64,000 bases of DNA from Achromobacter deleyi (GCF_016127315.1 NZ_CP065997.1:2914001-2978000), one strand, 5' to 3'. Shown: positions 17,268-25,414, counted from the stretch's first letter. Notes: generated by a model not told the origin, from the sequence alone. Numbers and translations: made by a program.

Positions 17268-17822
17268 TCAGTCGACCAGCACCTCGCGTTCCGGCCCCGG
17301 TTTCTTGGCCAACTTGCGCTGCAGGGAGCGCCGGTGCATGCCCAGCAGGCGGGCGGCGGCCGAGACGTTGCCGCCGGTCTCGTGCAGGGCCTGGTGGATG
17401 TGCTCCCATTCTAGGCGGTGCAACGGCGTCATGGTGCTTTCGATCGTAACGCTTTCCGGCTTCACCAGGCCCAGGGTGCGCAGGATCATCGGCGCGGTGG
17501 CCGGCTTGGGCAGGTAGTCGTCGGCGCCGCGCTTGATGGCCTCGACCGCGGTGGCCACGCTGGCGTAGCCGGTGACCAGCAGGATGCGCATGTCGGCGCG
17601 CAGGGCGCGAAGGGGACGGATCAGGGTCAGGCCGGAGTCCTCGCCCAGGCGCAGGTCGACCAGCGCGAAGGCCGGGCGGATCTCTTCGGCCACGCGCAGC
17701 GCTTCGGCGATGCCGGTGGCGGTTCGGGTCTCGAGGCCGCGGCGCGACAGGCTGCGCTGCAGGGTGCGCACGTAGAGCTCGTCGTCGTCGATCAGCAGGC
17801 CAAGATCGGTGGGATTCAACAT
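17268..17822 (-). CDS. regA: RegA/PrrA/ActR-type redox response regulator
   Basis: 184 residues. The receiver domain has the acidic pocket IDDDE, phosphoacceptor Asp56 (FALVDLRLGEDSGL) and the conserved lysine near KPAT. The C-terminal Fis-type helix-turn-helix (EWEHIHQALHETGGNVSAAA, then LLGMHRRSLQRKL) is the nearly invariant RegA DNA-binding motif. RegA regulators control respiratory and energy genes in response to redox state. The gene follows regB by one base, so the pair is one operon. Matching palindromes occur directly downstream, in front of cyoA. Confidence 0.93.
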   Translation of the reverse strand: MLNPTDLGLLIDDDELYVRTLQRSLSRRGLETRTATGIAEALRVAEEIRPAFALVDLRLGEDSGLTLIRPLRALRADMRILLVTGYASVATAVEAIKRGADDYLPKPATAPMILRTLGLVKPESVTIESTMTPLHRLEWEHIHQALHETGGNVSAAARLLGMHRRSLQRKLAKKPGPEREVLVD

Positions 17823-17823
17823 A

Positions 17824-19026
17824 TCAGGTCCCGGGAGTGCCGAGAGGCAAATAGAAACGGATGCGGGTGCCGCCACCATCGGCGGCGGTCATGGTCATTT
17901 CACCGCCCATCTGCTCGACGGTGGCGTGCGACAGGGCCAGGCCGACGCCCAGGCCGCCCGGCTTGCCGCTGTTGAACAGGCTGGTGGCCGGCAGCAGCGT
18001 GTGGTCGGGGTCGAAACCGCCGCCGTAGTCGCGCACTTCGCCGCGCAGGGCGCCATAGCCGTATTCCAGGTGCAGGTCCACGCGCGGCTCGCTGGCGGCT
18101 TCGCCGGCGTCGGCCGCGTTGTTCAGCAGGGCCTGCAGCAGGTGGGCGATGGCCGGATCGACCCGCAGGCTGGCCGGCAGGGTGCCCGAGCGCTGCAGGT
18201 CGATTGTCGGCCGGATCAGGCGCCATTGCCCCACCACGCGAACCAGGTCCACGGCGGTTGGGACCGCCAGATTGCGGATGCGTTCCCGGCACAGGGCCAG
18301 CAACTGGCTGAGGGTGGCGACGTCCTGCTTGAGGTCGGGCTCCTTGACCTCGGCGGCGATCTCGTCGGCCAGCAGGGTCATGGTGGCCAGCGGGGTGTTC
18401 AGTTCGTGCGCCATCGCCGCCGCGTGGGTGGCCAGGGCGACGATGCCCTCGTTGCGGGTGAAGCGCTCGCGCAGCCGCGCCAGTTCGCGTTCGCGCGCCC
18501 GCAGGTCGGCGGCCAGGCGGGTGGTGAACACCAGCACGACCACCACGGAAATCAGGAAATTGGCGCCCAGGCCCCACAGCAGCAGGGTGTGGGTGTTGAC
18601 GTCGCCGCGCAGCGGCTGACCGAAGATGGCGGCGGCGAAATAGCCGGAGATCCCCGCCAGCGCCGCGGCCAGCGCCCAGTTGCGCGGCAGCGCCAGCGCC
18701 GCCAGGGCGGTGAGGATCAGGAACATCATGCCGAACGGATTGCTCAGGCCGCCGCTCCAGCCCACCATCCAGGCCAGCACGGCCATGTCCACCAGCAGGT
18801 GCCCGAAGGCAGTGGCGTGGGACAGGTCGCGGCTGTGGCGCAGCCGCAGGCTGGCGTAGACGTTGAAGCCGATCAGCACGCCCACGCCGATCCACAGCGG
18901 CTCCAGCGGCAGGGCCAGGCCCAGCACGCTGCTGGCCACCAGGATGGTGGCGGCCTGGCCCGCGATGGCGAGCCAGCGCAGGCTGCAGAGGGTACGCAGG
19001 AAGGAAAAGGCGGAACTACCGGGCAT
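17824..19026 (-). CDS. regB: RegB/PrrB-type redox sensor histidine kinase
   Basis: 400 residues with six membrane helices in the first 170. The quinone-binding heptapeptide GGLSNPF is at residues 92-98. The H-box is MAHELNTPLATM with His207. The redox-active cysteine of the family is present as Cys246 (LLALCRERI), 39 residues after the histidine, close to the spacing in Rhodobacter RegB. A GHKL ATPase domain follows (NNAADAGEA; GGLGVGLALSHATVEQMGGE). It should sense the ubiquinone pool and phosphorylate RegA. It lies upstream of regA and cyoABCD on the same strand. Confidence 0.94.
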   Translation of the reverse strand: MPGSSAFSFLRTLCSLRWLAIAGQAATILVASSVLGLALPLEPLWIGVGVLIGFNVYASLRLRHSRDLSHATAFGHLLVDMAVLAWMVGWSGGLSNPFGMMFLILTALAALALPRNWALAAALAGISGYFAAAIFGQPLRGDVNTHTLLLWGLGANFLISVVVVLVFTTRLAADLRARERELARLRERFTRNEGIVALATHAAAMAHELNTPLATMTLLADEIAAEVKEPDLKQDVATLSQLLALCRERIRNLAVPTAVDLVRVVGQWRLIRPTIDLQRSGTLPASLRVDPAIAHLLQALLNNAADAGEAASEPRVDLHLEYGYGALRGEVRDYGGGFDPDHTLLPATSLFNSGKPGGLGVGLALSHATVEQMGGEMTMTAADGGGTRIRFYLPLGTPGT

Positions 19027-19208
19027 ATCCAGACACAGAGTTGCCGGTCTATCGCCGGCGGATCAGGCGTCCGGCTGCGCGGAACGCTGGCATCCGGCGC
19101 GGCGTGGGGCGCCGCGCTGCCGCCGGGCCCCGCGAGGCCGCCGGCGGCGGATGTGTGCTGGCATTGTATGAGGAATCAGGACGGGCCGCAGATTGCGGTG
19201 TGTCCCTG

Positions 19209-19592
19209 TTATTGCATGTCGGACATGCCGCTATGGGCCATCGCGGCGGGCGGATAGCTTTCCTGGTCGGACGCCATCTGTCCTTGCGTCTCGGCGGTCT
19301 GCAGCTCCTGCTCGACCTGGGCGCGGCTTTCCCCAAGGCCGTTCGAGGCGACGGCGGGCGGGTAGTCTTCCTGGCCGAAGGTGTACTGGCCGTCGGTCTT
19401 GGCCCGGGCGAGTTCGGCGCTCACCTGGTCGGCGGTCTTGGCGGCGGGGGCGGGGTAGCTGACGCGCCAGTCGCCGTAGAGGTCGCGCTTGTATTGCGCG
19501 GTGGGGGCGGCGGCCTGGGCCGGTTGGGCTTGCACGGCTGCGGTGGCGGTGAGGCCGGCGCAGAGCAACAGAGTGACAGTCAAGGTCTTCAT
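19209..19592 (-). CDS. DUF4148-type small exported protein
   Basis: 127 residues with a signal peptide ending at VQAQ. Two DUF4148-like motifs follow (TADQVSAELARAKTDGQYTF and SRAQVEQELQTAETQGQ), each followed by a (D/E)(D/S)YPPA stretch. GGAG upstream of the ATG at 19592 fixes the start. The function of the family is unknown. It is a single gene between regB and the copper operon, and the second family member in this window. Confidence 0.85.
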   Translation of the reverse strand: MKTLTVTLLLCAGLTATAAVQAQPAQAAAPTAQYKRDLYGDWRVSYPAPAAKTADQVSAELARAKTDGQYTFGQEDYPPAVASNGLGESRAQVEQELQTAETQGQMASDQESYPPAAMAHSGMSDMQ

Positions 19593-19841
19593 GAAACGCT
19601 CCTGGCAATCAAAGCAAACGGCCTGGGGGCAGGCCGCGCCGTCGTCTCCGCTGCGGCATGGGGACGATTTCCTGGGGTGCGGGGAATGCGGCGGATGCGT
19701 TGGGAAAGGGCGCACCCGGTGTTCTTGATTCGACCGGGCGCGCGTCCTGGCGTTGCAGAAAACGCGGGTTGTTGTCCAAACAACTATTTCAAGCTTGAAA
19801 TACAGGTGTCAATGCGCTTGCGATGACACGGTCCCCGTTAA

Positions 19842-20339
19842 TCAATGCCCGTGCTTGGGGGCCGGGGCCGGGGCCGCGCCGCCCGCCAGCGGACGCGCGG
19901 TGGCCGTCACCGGCACGCGGCGCTGCTGGCCGTTGGCGTCTTCCACCAGCAGCGTCAGCGCCACCGGGTCGCCCACCGACACCTGTTTGGCCAGGTCGAT
20001 CAGCATGACGTGGTAGCCGCCCGGCTTCAGTTCCACCGGCTGGCCGGCGGGCAGGTCGAGGGCGGGGATCTGGCGCATTTTCATGACGTTGTCCTGCATC
20101 GCCATTTCGTGCACCTCGACGTGCTTGGCGGCGTCGGACTCGACGCCGACCAGGCGCGCCGGAGCGGACGAGGTCAGGCGCATGAAGACGCCGGTGGCGT
20201 GCTGGCTGGGCACCGTGGCGCGGACCCAGGCGTCTTCCACCTTGAGGGTGGCGTCCTGCGCCAGGGCGGGGGCCTGGACCAGGGTCAGGGCGCCCAGGGC
20301 GAAGGCGGCGGCGAGGGATTTGAAGGCGGTCATTTTCAT
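19842..20339 (-). CDS. PCu(A)C periplasmic copper chaperone
   Basis: 165 residues with a signal peptide ending at ALA. The copper site H-(x)-M...M...H-x-M is present: VHEMAMQ, NVMKM and GGYHVMLIDL. Proteins of this family carry Cu(I) in the periplasm to the CuA or CuB centres of terminal oxidases, working with SCO proteins. The short His-rich C-terminus (APKHGH) may add a metal site. It is the third gene of a DUF2946-SCO-PCu(A)C operon, 25 bases after the SCO gene. An alternative ATG lies two codons in. Confidence 0.93.
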   Translation of the reverse strand: MKMTAFKSLAAAFALGALTLVQAPALAQDATLKVEDAWVRATVPSQHATGVFMRLTSSAPARLVGVESDAAKHVEVHEMAMQDNVMKMRQIPALDLPAGQPVELKPGGYHVMLIDLAKQVSVGDPVALTLLVEDANGQQRRVPVTATARPLAGGAAPAPAPKHGH

Positions 20340-20364
20340 GGAATTTCCTTTGATCGGGGGCGGT

Positions 20365-20982
20365 TCAGATCACCGTGCGCAGGTCGGCGACGCATTCCTC
20401 GGCGCTTTGCTGGTGACGCAGGGCCACGCGCAGCTTGCCTTCGGCGTCGATGATGTAGGTCAACGCGGTGTGGTCCATGGTGTAGGACGAGCCGGTCGGG
20501 ACCTTCTGGTAGAACACCTTGAACGACTGCGCCGCGGCGCGGGTCTGCTCGGCGTCGCCGCGCAGGCCGACGAACGCGGGGTCGAAGGCCTGCATGTAGG
20601 CCTGCAGGATCTCCGGCGTGTCGCGCTCGGGGTCGACGGTGATGAACAGCACCTGCAGCTTGGCGGCGTCCGCGCCCAGCAGGTTCTTGATCTCCAGCGC
20701 GCGGGTCAGCGCGGTGGGGCAGATGTCCGGGCATTGGGTGAAGCCGAAGAACAGCATCACGGTCTTGCCGCGGTAGTCGGCCAGCTGGCGTTGCCGGCCC
20801 TCGGTGTCTCGCAGCTGGAAATCGCCGGTGGGCATGCTGGCCAGGTCCATGCCGTTGAGCTTGGGGGCGTCGGGGCCGCAGCCGGCCAGCGGCAGCAGGG
20901 CCAGGGCCGAGAGCAGCCGGCGCCGGTGGCGGTCGGGCGCCGGCGCGGCGCCCGCGGGGGCGCGCGAAAGGGGGGAATGCAT
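20365..20982 (-). CDS. SCO1/SenC/PrrC-family copper chaperone, lipoprotein
   Basis: 205 residues. The signal peptide carries the lipobox LAGC, so it should be anchored to a membrane. The thioredoxin fold has the SCO copper motif CPDICP (FGFTQCPDICPTAL), the conserved FITVDPERDTPE and the distal histidine (YTMDHTALTYII). SCO proteins metallate cytochrome oxidase. Placement behind a DUF2946 ORF and before a PCu(A)C gene makes a copper-delivery operon. The ATG at 20982 is chosen because the signal peptide begins there. Confidence 0.94.
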   Translation of the reverse strand: MHSPLSRAPAGAAPAPDRHRRRLLSALALLPLAGCGPDAPKLNGMDLASMPTGDFQLRDTEGRQRQLADYRGKTVMLFFGFTQCPDICPTALTRALEIKNLLGADAAKLQVLFITVDPERDTPEILQAYMQAFDPAFVGLRGDAEQTRAAAQSFKVFYQKVPTGSSYTMDHTALTYIIDAEGKLRVALRHQQSAEECVADLRTVI

Positions 20983-21041
20983 GAAAGCCTCGTCGGTTGA
21001 CGGTTCGCAAGGGCGCGGCGGGGCCGCGCGGAAAAGCGGAG

Positions 21042-21470
21042 TCAGGCGGCGAGGGGCGGGGCGCGCGAGCCCAGCGGCGGCCCTTGGGCCGGTTGCACCG
21101 GCGCCGCCACGTGGGCCGGCGGGAAGGGCGCGGCGCGGGAGACGGCGAGCGCCAGCGGCGCGGTCTGCGCGGCGGGCGCCGGGGTGACGTGCGCCAGCAG
21201 GCCGAACGGGCATTGCGCGCCGGTGTCGGCGCTGGAGTGGCCGGCGCCGCCGCGCTTGCCGTCGGGCGAGAGCGCGATCTTGAGGGTGGCCAGGTCGCCG
21301 GCGGCCGAGCAGAAGGTCACCTCGAGCCGGCCGTCGTGCAGCGCGCGGGCGTCGGGCATGTAGCCCGTCGGCACCAGGGCGCGCAGCAGTATCGCCAGGA
21401 ACGCCAGCCACAGCACGCCCCGGACGCGCGGGGCGCCGGCGGTTCGCGAGGGATGGGTCAGGGCGGACAT
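21042..21470 (-). CDS. DUF2946 protein, CruR-like leader ORF of the SCO/PCu(A)C operon
   Basis: 142 residues with one N-terminal hydrophobic segment (RGVLWLAFLAILLRALVPTGYM). In Bordetella pertussis a DUF2946 protein (CruR) acts as an upstream ORF: copper binding to its CXXC motif relieves translation arrest at a C-terminal RAPP motif and lets Rho stop transcription. Here the C-terminus is GSRAPPLAA, so RAPP is kept, but the CXXC site reads CPFG, with the second cysteine lost. It precedes the SCO gene by 59 bases. Regulatory function is inferred. Confidence 0.8.
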   Translation of the reverse strand: MSALTHPSRTAGAPRVRGVLWLAFLAILLRALVPTGYMPDARALHDGRLEVTFCSAAGDLATLKIALSPDGKRGGAGHSSADTGAQCPFGLLAHVTPAPAAQTAPLALAVSRAAPFPPAHVAAPVQPAQGPPLGSRAPPLAA

Positions 21471-21476
21471 GCAGCG

Positions 21477-21482
21477 ATTGTA
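21477..21482 (-). promoter_or_regulatory. -10-like hexamer directly upstream of the DUF2946 start
   Basis: TACAAT on the minus strand ends 6 bases before the ATG at 21470. A transcript from it would start at or next to the A of the start codon, giving a leaderless mRNA. No good -35 element was seen. Confidence 0.4.
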
Positions 21483-21504
21483 GGCCGAGCGGCCGAGGAC
21501 GGCT

Positions 21505-23022
21505 TCAGGTGTCGGGATCGAGGCGCCGGATCAGGGCGATGTAGCGGCGCCGCGCCTGGTCGGCGGGCAGGCCGGCCAGCAGGCGCCAGGTGGCCAGCTC
21601 GACCTGTTCGCGCACGCTGGCGTCCGGCGCATCCTGCGGCGGCGCGTCGCCGCGCCGGGCCTGCTGCTCGTAGGCATACAGCCGGATGGCGACGCTGGTG
21701 GACGGCGCCTGCGGCAGGGCGCGCAACGCGATCACGGCGGCCTCGAACGCGTCTTCCAGGTCTTCGTCGGCAATCGCCAGCGTCTCGCGGTCCATCGCGT
21801 CGCCCTCGGGCTCCAGGCCGCTGGCGACGGCCAGCCGCCGCCACAAGGCGTCCTCGCTGGCCGGGTCCGACGCCCGCGCGGTGACCTTGGCGATGGTGTT
21901 GTTGCGCAGGCGCAGGGTATGGGTGGACGCGCCGCGGTAGCGGACGGGGCCATCCTGCACCTGGAAGGTCAGCGGCACCGCGATCGACCGCCCGGCCGGC
22001 TGCGGCGGGCCGACGCTGTCGACCGTGAAGGTGTTGCGCGAATAGTCCATCACGCGCGAGAACAGGTCGATCAGGCCGCCGCGGCCCTGGTAGACGCCGC
22101 CCAGGGGGCTGTCGCCTTCCTCGTGCCAGACGACGTCCTCGGCGAACAGCGGGAACAGGGTCTCGAACTGGCCCGACAGCATCGCCTCGCGGTAGTCGTC
22201 CAGGATGCGTTCGACCTCGTCGCCGCTCATGGCGGCGGCGCGGCTCGGGCGCGCGGTGGCCGGACGCTTGTCCATGAACTGCAGGATGTCGGAGGCGACC
22301 CGGTCGCGGTCGTTGTCGACGCAGATCATGTGGTAGCTGTTGTCCAGCAGCACCAGCCGGCTGTCGGGAATGGCGTCGTTCAGGAAGTGCGCCGAGCGCA
22401 CCGAGGTCAGCTCGTCCTCGTGGGCGTGGATGATCAGGCTGGGGCAGCTGATGGCGTTCAGGCCGCGTTGCACCAGGCGGCGCAGGCGGTCGACCTCGCG
22501 CACACAGGCCAGCGGCACCCAGCGGTAGTGGAAATTCTCGCCGCGCTCGAACTTGGCCTTGACGATGGAGCGCACCAGCTCGTTCTTGATGCCGTAGGGC
22601 TCTTCCTCTTCGACCCGCATGCGCGCGGCCAGGCCGGGGATGCGGTAGACCAGCTTGCGCAGGCCGCGGTACCAGGGCGTGCTCCAGCCGTCGATGAAGA
22701 CCGGCGCGGCCAGGCTCACCAGCTTGCCCTTGCGGTGCTGCACGCGCTTGCACAGCTCCACCGCCAGCAGCGCGCCCAGGCACATGCCGACCACATGCAG
22801 CGTGTCGTGGCGCTCGGCCACCTCGCGGTACTTGGCGGTGACGGCGTCGATCCAGTCCTCGGCGCGCACCGGCAGCAGGTCCTCGGGCGTGGTGCCGTGG
22901 CCGGGCAGCGTCAGCGTGTGCGTCTCGATGCCGGCGCGCTTGAGGATCTTGTGCAGCGAGCCCAGGTCGTACTGGGTGCCGCCCAAGCCGTGGATGAGCA
23001 GGGCGCCGGTGTTAGTCGACAT
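21505..23022 (-). CDS. Three-domain fusion: alpha/beta hydrolase, SnoaL-like, acyl-CoA-binding-like
   Basis: 505 residues. Residues 5-255 are a carboxylesterase-type alpha/beta hydrolase: oxyanion LLIHGLGG, nucleophile elbow GMCLG with Cys81 in place of serine, Asp203 in HAHEDEL and His231 in NSYHMICVD. Residues about 265-385 look like a SnoaL/NTF2-like fold (ILDDYREAMLSGQFETLFPL). The last 85 residues resemble an acyl-CoA-binding protein: FEAAVIALRALPQAPS, then RLYAYEQQARRGD, then TWRLLAGLPADQARRRYIAL. Acyl-thioester chemistry is a fair guess. The gene overlaps the upstream membrane sensor gene by 11 bases, so it is translationally coupled. Confidence 0.85.
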   Translation of the reverse strand: MSTNTGALLIHGLGGTQYDLGSLHKILKRAGIETHTLTLPGHGTTPEDLLPVRAEDWIDAVTAKYREVAERHDTLHVVGMCLGALLAVELCKRVQHRKGKLVSLAAPVFIDGWSTPWYRGLRKLVYRIPGLAARMRVEEEEPYGIKNELVRSIVKAKFERGENFHYRWVPLACVREVDRLRRLVQRGLNAISCPSLIIHAHEDELTSVRSAHFLNDAIPDSRLVLLDNSYHMICVDNDRDRVASDILQFMDKRPATARPSRAAAMSGDEVERILDDYREAMLSGQFETLFPLFAEDVVWHEEGDSPLGGVYQGRGGLIDLFSRVMDYSRNTFTVDSVGPPQPAGRSIAVPLTFQVQDGPVRYRGASTHTLRLRNNTIAKVTARASDPASEDALWRRLAVASGLEPEGDAMDRETLAIADEDLEDAFEAAVIALRALPQAPSTSVAIRLYAYEQQARRGDAPPQDAPDASVREQVELATWRLLAGLPADQARRRYIALIRRLDPDT

Positions 23023-24301
23023 CTGCCTGCTCGACTTCGCCCAGACGCCACATGCCGGCCACCACCGCCACGCTGCCGTCGAAATCCTCCAGCGGCGAGC
23101 CGCGGTCGCTGACCACGCGCCAGCCGCCGCCGGCATGCGCCATGCGGAACAGCAGCGGGGTGCGGTCCTGGGCGCCGGCGCGGCGCGCGGCCCAATGCAT
23201 TGTCAGGCGCGCGCGGTCATCGGGATGGGCCAGGGCCAGCAGCGCGTCCAGGGTGGGAATGGCATCGGCCTGCATGCCGAAAGCGCCCTGGAGGTCGCCG
23301 GCCAGTTCGAGCGAGCCGTCGAACGGGTTGTAGCGGTACATCAGCTGGTGGCTGCCCGCCAGCGCCAGGTCGAAGCGGCCGCGCCACTGCACGGCGTTCT
23401 CGAGTTCCTGCGCGCGGGCGCCGCGCAGCGTGTTGACCAGCAGGATCAGCAGCGCGGTGACCACCAGGTAGACCTGGGTGGCCAGCAGCACGTGCCAGTG
23501 GTCGTTGGCCTCGACGAACGGGCCTTCGCCCTGCGCGCCCTGGTAGAGCGCCATCAGGGTCAGCGTGACGACGGCCAGGGTGCCGCCCAGCGGCCCCCAC
23601 ACCAGCGCGGTCAGCACCGCGAACACCAGCGGCAGGTAGGTCAGCTCGAAGGTGACGACGTACGGCAGGTTCTTGATCATGTCGCCGTCGAACGTCATGA
23701 AGGTCGTCGCGATCAGGCCGGCGTAGGCGCAGACGCCCAGCACCAGATCGCGCCGGCGCGGGCCGCCCGAGCGGCGCGGGCGAAAATGGGCCCACACCGT
23801 CAGCGCGGGCGCCAGGATCAGGATGCCCGCCAGATAGGCCGCCACCCAGGTGCGCAGCCGCACCAGGGCATGGGCTTCCTGGGTCAGCCAGAGCCAGCCG
23901 CCGCCCAGCAGGGCGGACAGGCCGGCGCCGACCACCGCGCCGGCCAGCAGCGCCGCCACCAGGCCCACGCCCCCCTCGCGCGGGGTCAGGCGTTGCACCG
24001 TCCAGGCCGCCAGCAGGCTGGACAGGCTGGCGGTGATGGCGAACACCAGCGCCGTGGCGGGCTGGCCGCGGGTGAAGCTGGTGAGCGCCAGCTGGGCGCA
24101 GAAGAAGGCGGCCAGCAGCAGCGACCAGTTGCGGCGCTGCGTCAACAGATAGGCGCCCACCGCCACGCCGGGCGGCAGCCAGACGAACACGGCATGGCTC
24201 ACCGGGTCGTTGAGCAGGCGCGAGAAGACGCCGCACAGCAGGTACGGGATGGCCCATAGCAGGCAGTACAGGTTCTTTCTCGGCGCTTGGGTCATTCCCA
24301 T
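23012..24301 (-). CDS. MASE1-domain membrane sensor with C-terminal PAS-like domain
   Basis: 429 residues. The first 290 hold eight or more membrane helices with the MASE1 features WLPPGVAVGAYLL and LRTWVAAYLAGILILAPALT. The remainder is a PAS-like domain (FDLALAGSHQLMYRYNPFDG; LLALAHPDDRARLTMHW; GGWRVVSDRGSP). MASE1 sensors normally end in a histidine kinase or GGDEF/EAL domain, but here the protein stops after PAS. The start at 24301 has AAGGA 5 bases upstream. Its last codons overlap the fused hydrolase gene, which may be its functional partner. Confidence 0.83.
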   Translation of the reverse strand: MGMTQAPRKNLYCLLWAIPYLLCGVFSRLLNDPVSHAVFVWLPPGVAVGAYLLTQRRNWSLLLAAFFCAQLALTSFTRGQPATALVFAITASLSSLLAAWTVQRLTPREGGVGLVAALLAGAVVGAGLSALLGGGWLWLTQEAHALVRLRTWVAAYLAGILILAPALTVWAHFRPRRSGGPRRRDLVLGVCAYAGLIATTFMTFDGDMIKNLPYVVTFELTYLPLVFAVLTALVWGPLGGTLAVVTLTLMALYQGAQGEGPFVEANDHWHVLLATQVYLVVTALLILLVNTLRGARAQELENAVQWRGRFDLALAGSHQLMYRYNPFDGSLELAGDLQGAFGMQADAIPTLDALLALAHPDDRARLTMHWAARRAGAQDRTPLLFRMAHAGGGWRVVSDRGSPLEDFDGSVAVVAGMWRLGEVEQADVD

Positions 24302-24464
24302 ATTGTTCCTTGCAGACGCTGTGGCACAGGGCGAGCTGGCGCTCGCGGCAATCAGCGGGTTATACACGGCCCGGCACGGTCCGCGAAAGTTGCCGGAGCA
24401 TACCGCCGCCCGAAAATCTTGGTACCCTTGGACGCAGTCATTTTCTACTCCGTTCCAGGATTCA

Positions 24465-25247
24465 GTGCTCTCCTTGCCCGCCCAGACCTTGCCTGTTCCC
24501 GATTTTGCCGGCGTTTCCGGCGGCTTTCCGGCGCGGCCGCCGGCCCGCGGCGCGGCCCGGCTTGTCCGGCTGGCGTTGCTGACCCTGCTGCTGGCGCTGC
24601 TGGCGGCCTGCGGCACGACCAAGGTCCAGCCGGGCTACTACCGGGTGCAGTCGGGCGACACGCTGACGCAGATCGCCCGCAAGCAGGGCACCAGCGTATC
24701 GAACCTGGCGCGCTGGAACAACCTGTCCAACTCCAATTCGATTGAGGTGGGACAGATGTTGCGCGTCGTGCCGCCCGCCGGCCAGGCCGCCTCCACCCCC
24801 GCCAAGCCGCGCGCCAGCGCCTCGGGCGGCAGCCGTTCGCCGGCGCCCGCCATGGGCAAGCGGCGCACCGCGCCGCCGGGGGCGATCTCGCTGGTGTGGC
24901 CGGCGCAGGGCAAGGTGACCCGCGGCTACGACGGCTCGGGCTCCAACGGCATCGTCATCTCCAATTCCACCGGCACGCCGGTGGTGGCCGCCGCCGCCGG
25001 CACCGTCGCCTATTCGGGCAGCGGCCTGCGGGGCTACGGGCATCTGGTGATCGTCAAGCATAACGCCAGCTTCCTCAGCATCTACGCCCACAACAGCAAG
25101 CTGCTGGTCAAGGAAGGCCAGCGGGTGAGCCAGGGCCAGAAGATCGCGGAAATGGGCAACAGCGACAGCAAGCAGGTCGGGTTGTACTTCGAATTGCGCT
25201 ACGACGGCCAGGCGGTCGATCCGGCCGGGTCCCTGCCCGGGAAGTAG
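24465..25247 (+). CDS. NlpD/ActS-like LysM-LytM lipoprotein (amidase activator type)
   Basis: 260 residues from a GTG at 24465 with AGGA just upstream. A long charged leader is followed by a lipoprotein signal ending in LLAACG. A LysM peptidoglycan-binding domain (YYRVQSGDTLTQIARKQG; RWNNLSNSNSIEVGQMLRV) precedes a Pro/Ala/Ser linker and a C-terminal LytM/M23 fold. The M23 zinc ligands are missing: the HLHFE position reads GLYFE and the first histidine site reads SNGIVI. Such degenerate LytM proteins (NlpD, EnvC, ActS) activate cell-wall amidases rather than cut the wall. A terminator follows at 25380. Confidence 0.88.
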   Translation: MLSLPAQTLPVPDFAGVSGGFPARPPARGAARLVRLALLTLLLALLAACGTTKVQPGYYRVQSGDTLTQIARKQGTSVSNLARWNNLSNSNSIEVGQMLRVVPPAGQAASTPAKPRASASGGSRSPAPAMGKRRTAPPGAISLVWPAQGKVTRGYDGSGSNGIVISNSTGTPVVAAAAGTVAYSGSGLRGYGHLVIVKHNASFLSIYAHNSKLLVKEGQRVSQGQKIAEMGNSDSKQVGLYFELRYDGQAVDPAGSLPGK

Positions 25248-25249
25248 GA

Positions 25250-25405
25250 GCCCCCACGCTGCGCGCACTGCGTGCGCTTGCTGCCCCCCGAGGGGGCTGC
25301 CTGGCCTTCGGGCGGCCGGGCGGCCAGGCGGCCCCCACGCTGCGCGCACTGCATGCGCTTGCTGCCCCCCGAGGGGGCTGCCCGGCCTTCGGGCGGCCGG
25401 GCGGC
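25250..25405. repeat. Tandem pair of an 81-bp GC-rich intergenic repeat
   Basis: Two copies beginning GCCCCCACGCTGCGCGCACT at 25250 and 25331 are nearly identical; the second is cut short by a T tract. A degenerate third piece lies at about 25455-25500. Each copy contains CTGCCCCCCGAGGGGG and CCTTCGGGCGGCCGGGCGGC, the type of repeat scattered through many Burkholderiales genomes. Confidence 0.85.
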
Positions 25406-25414
25406 TATTTTTTT
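25380..25414 (+). terminator. Rho-independent terminator formed by the second repeat copy
   Basis: GCCCGGCC (25380-25387) pairs with GGCCGGGC (25395-25402), followed by GGCTA and seven T residues. It would end the NlpD-like gene transcript. Confidence 0.75.
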
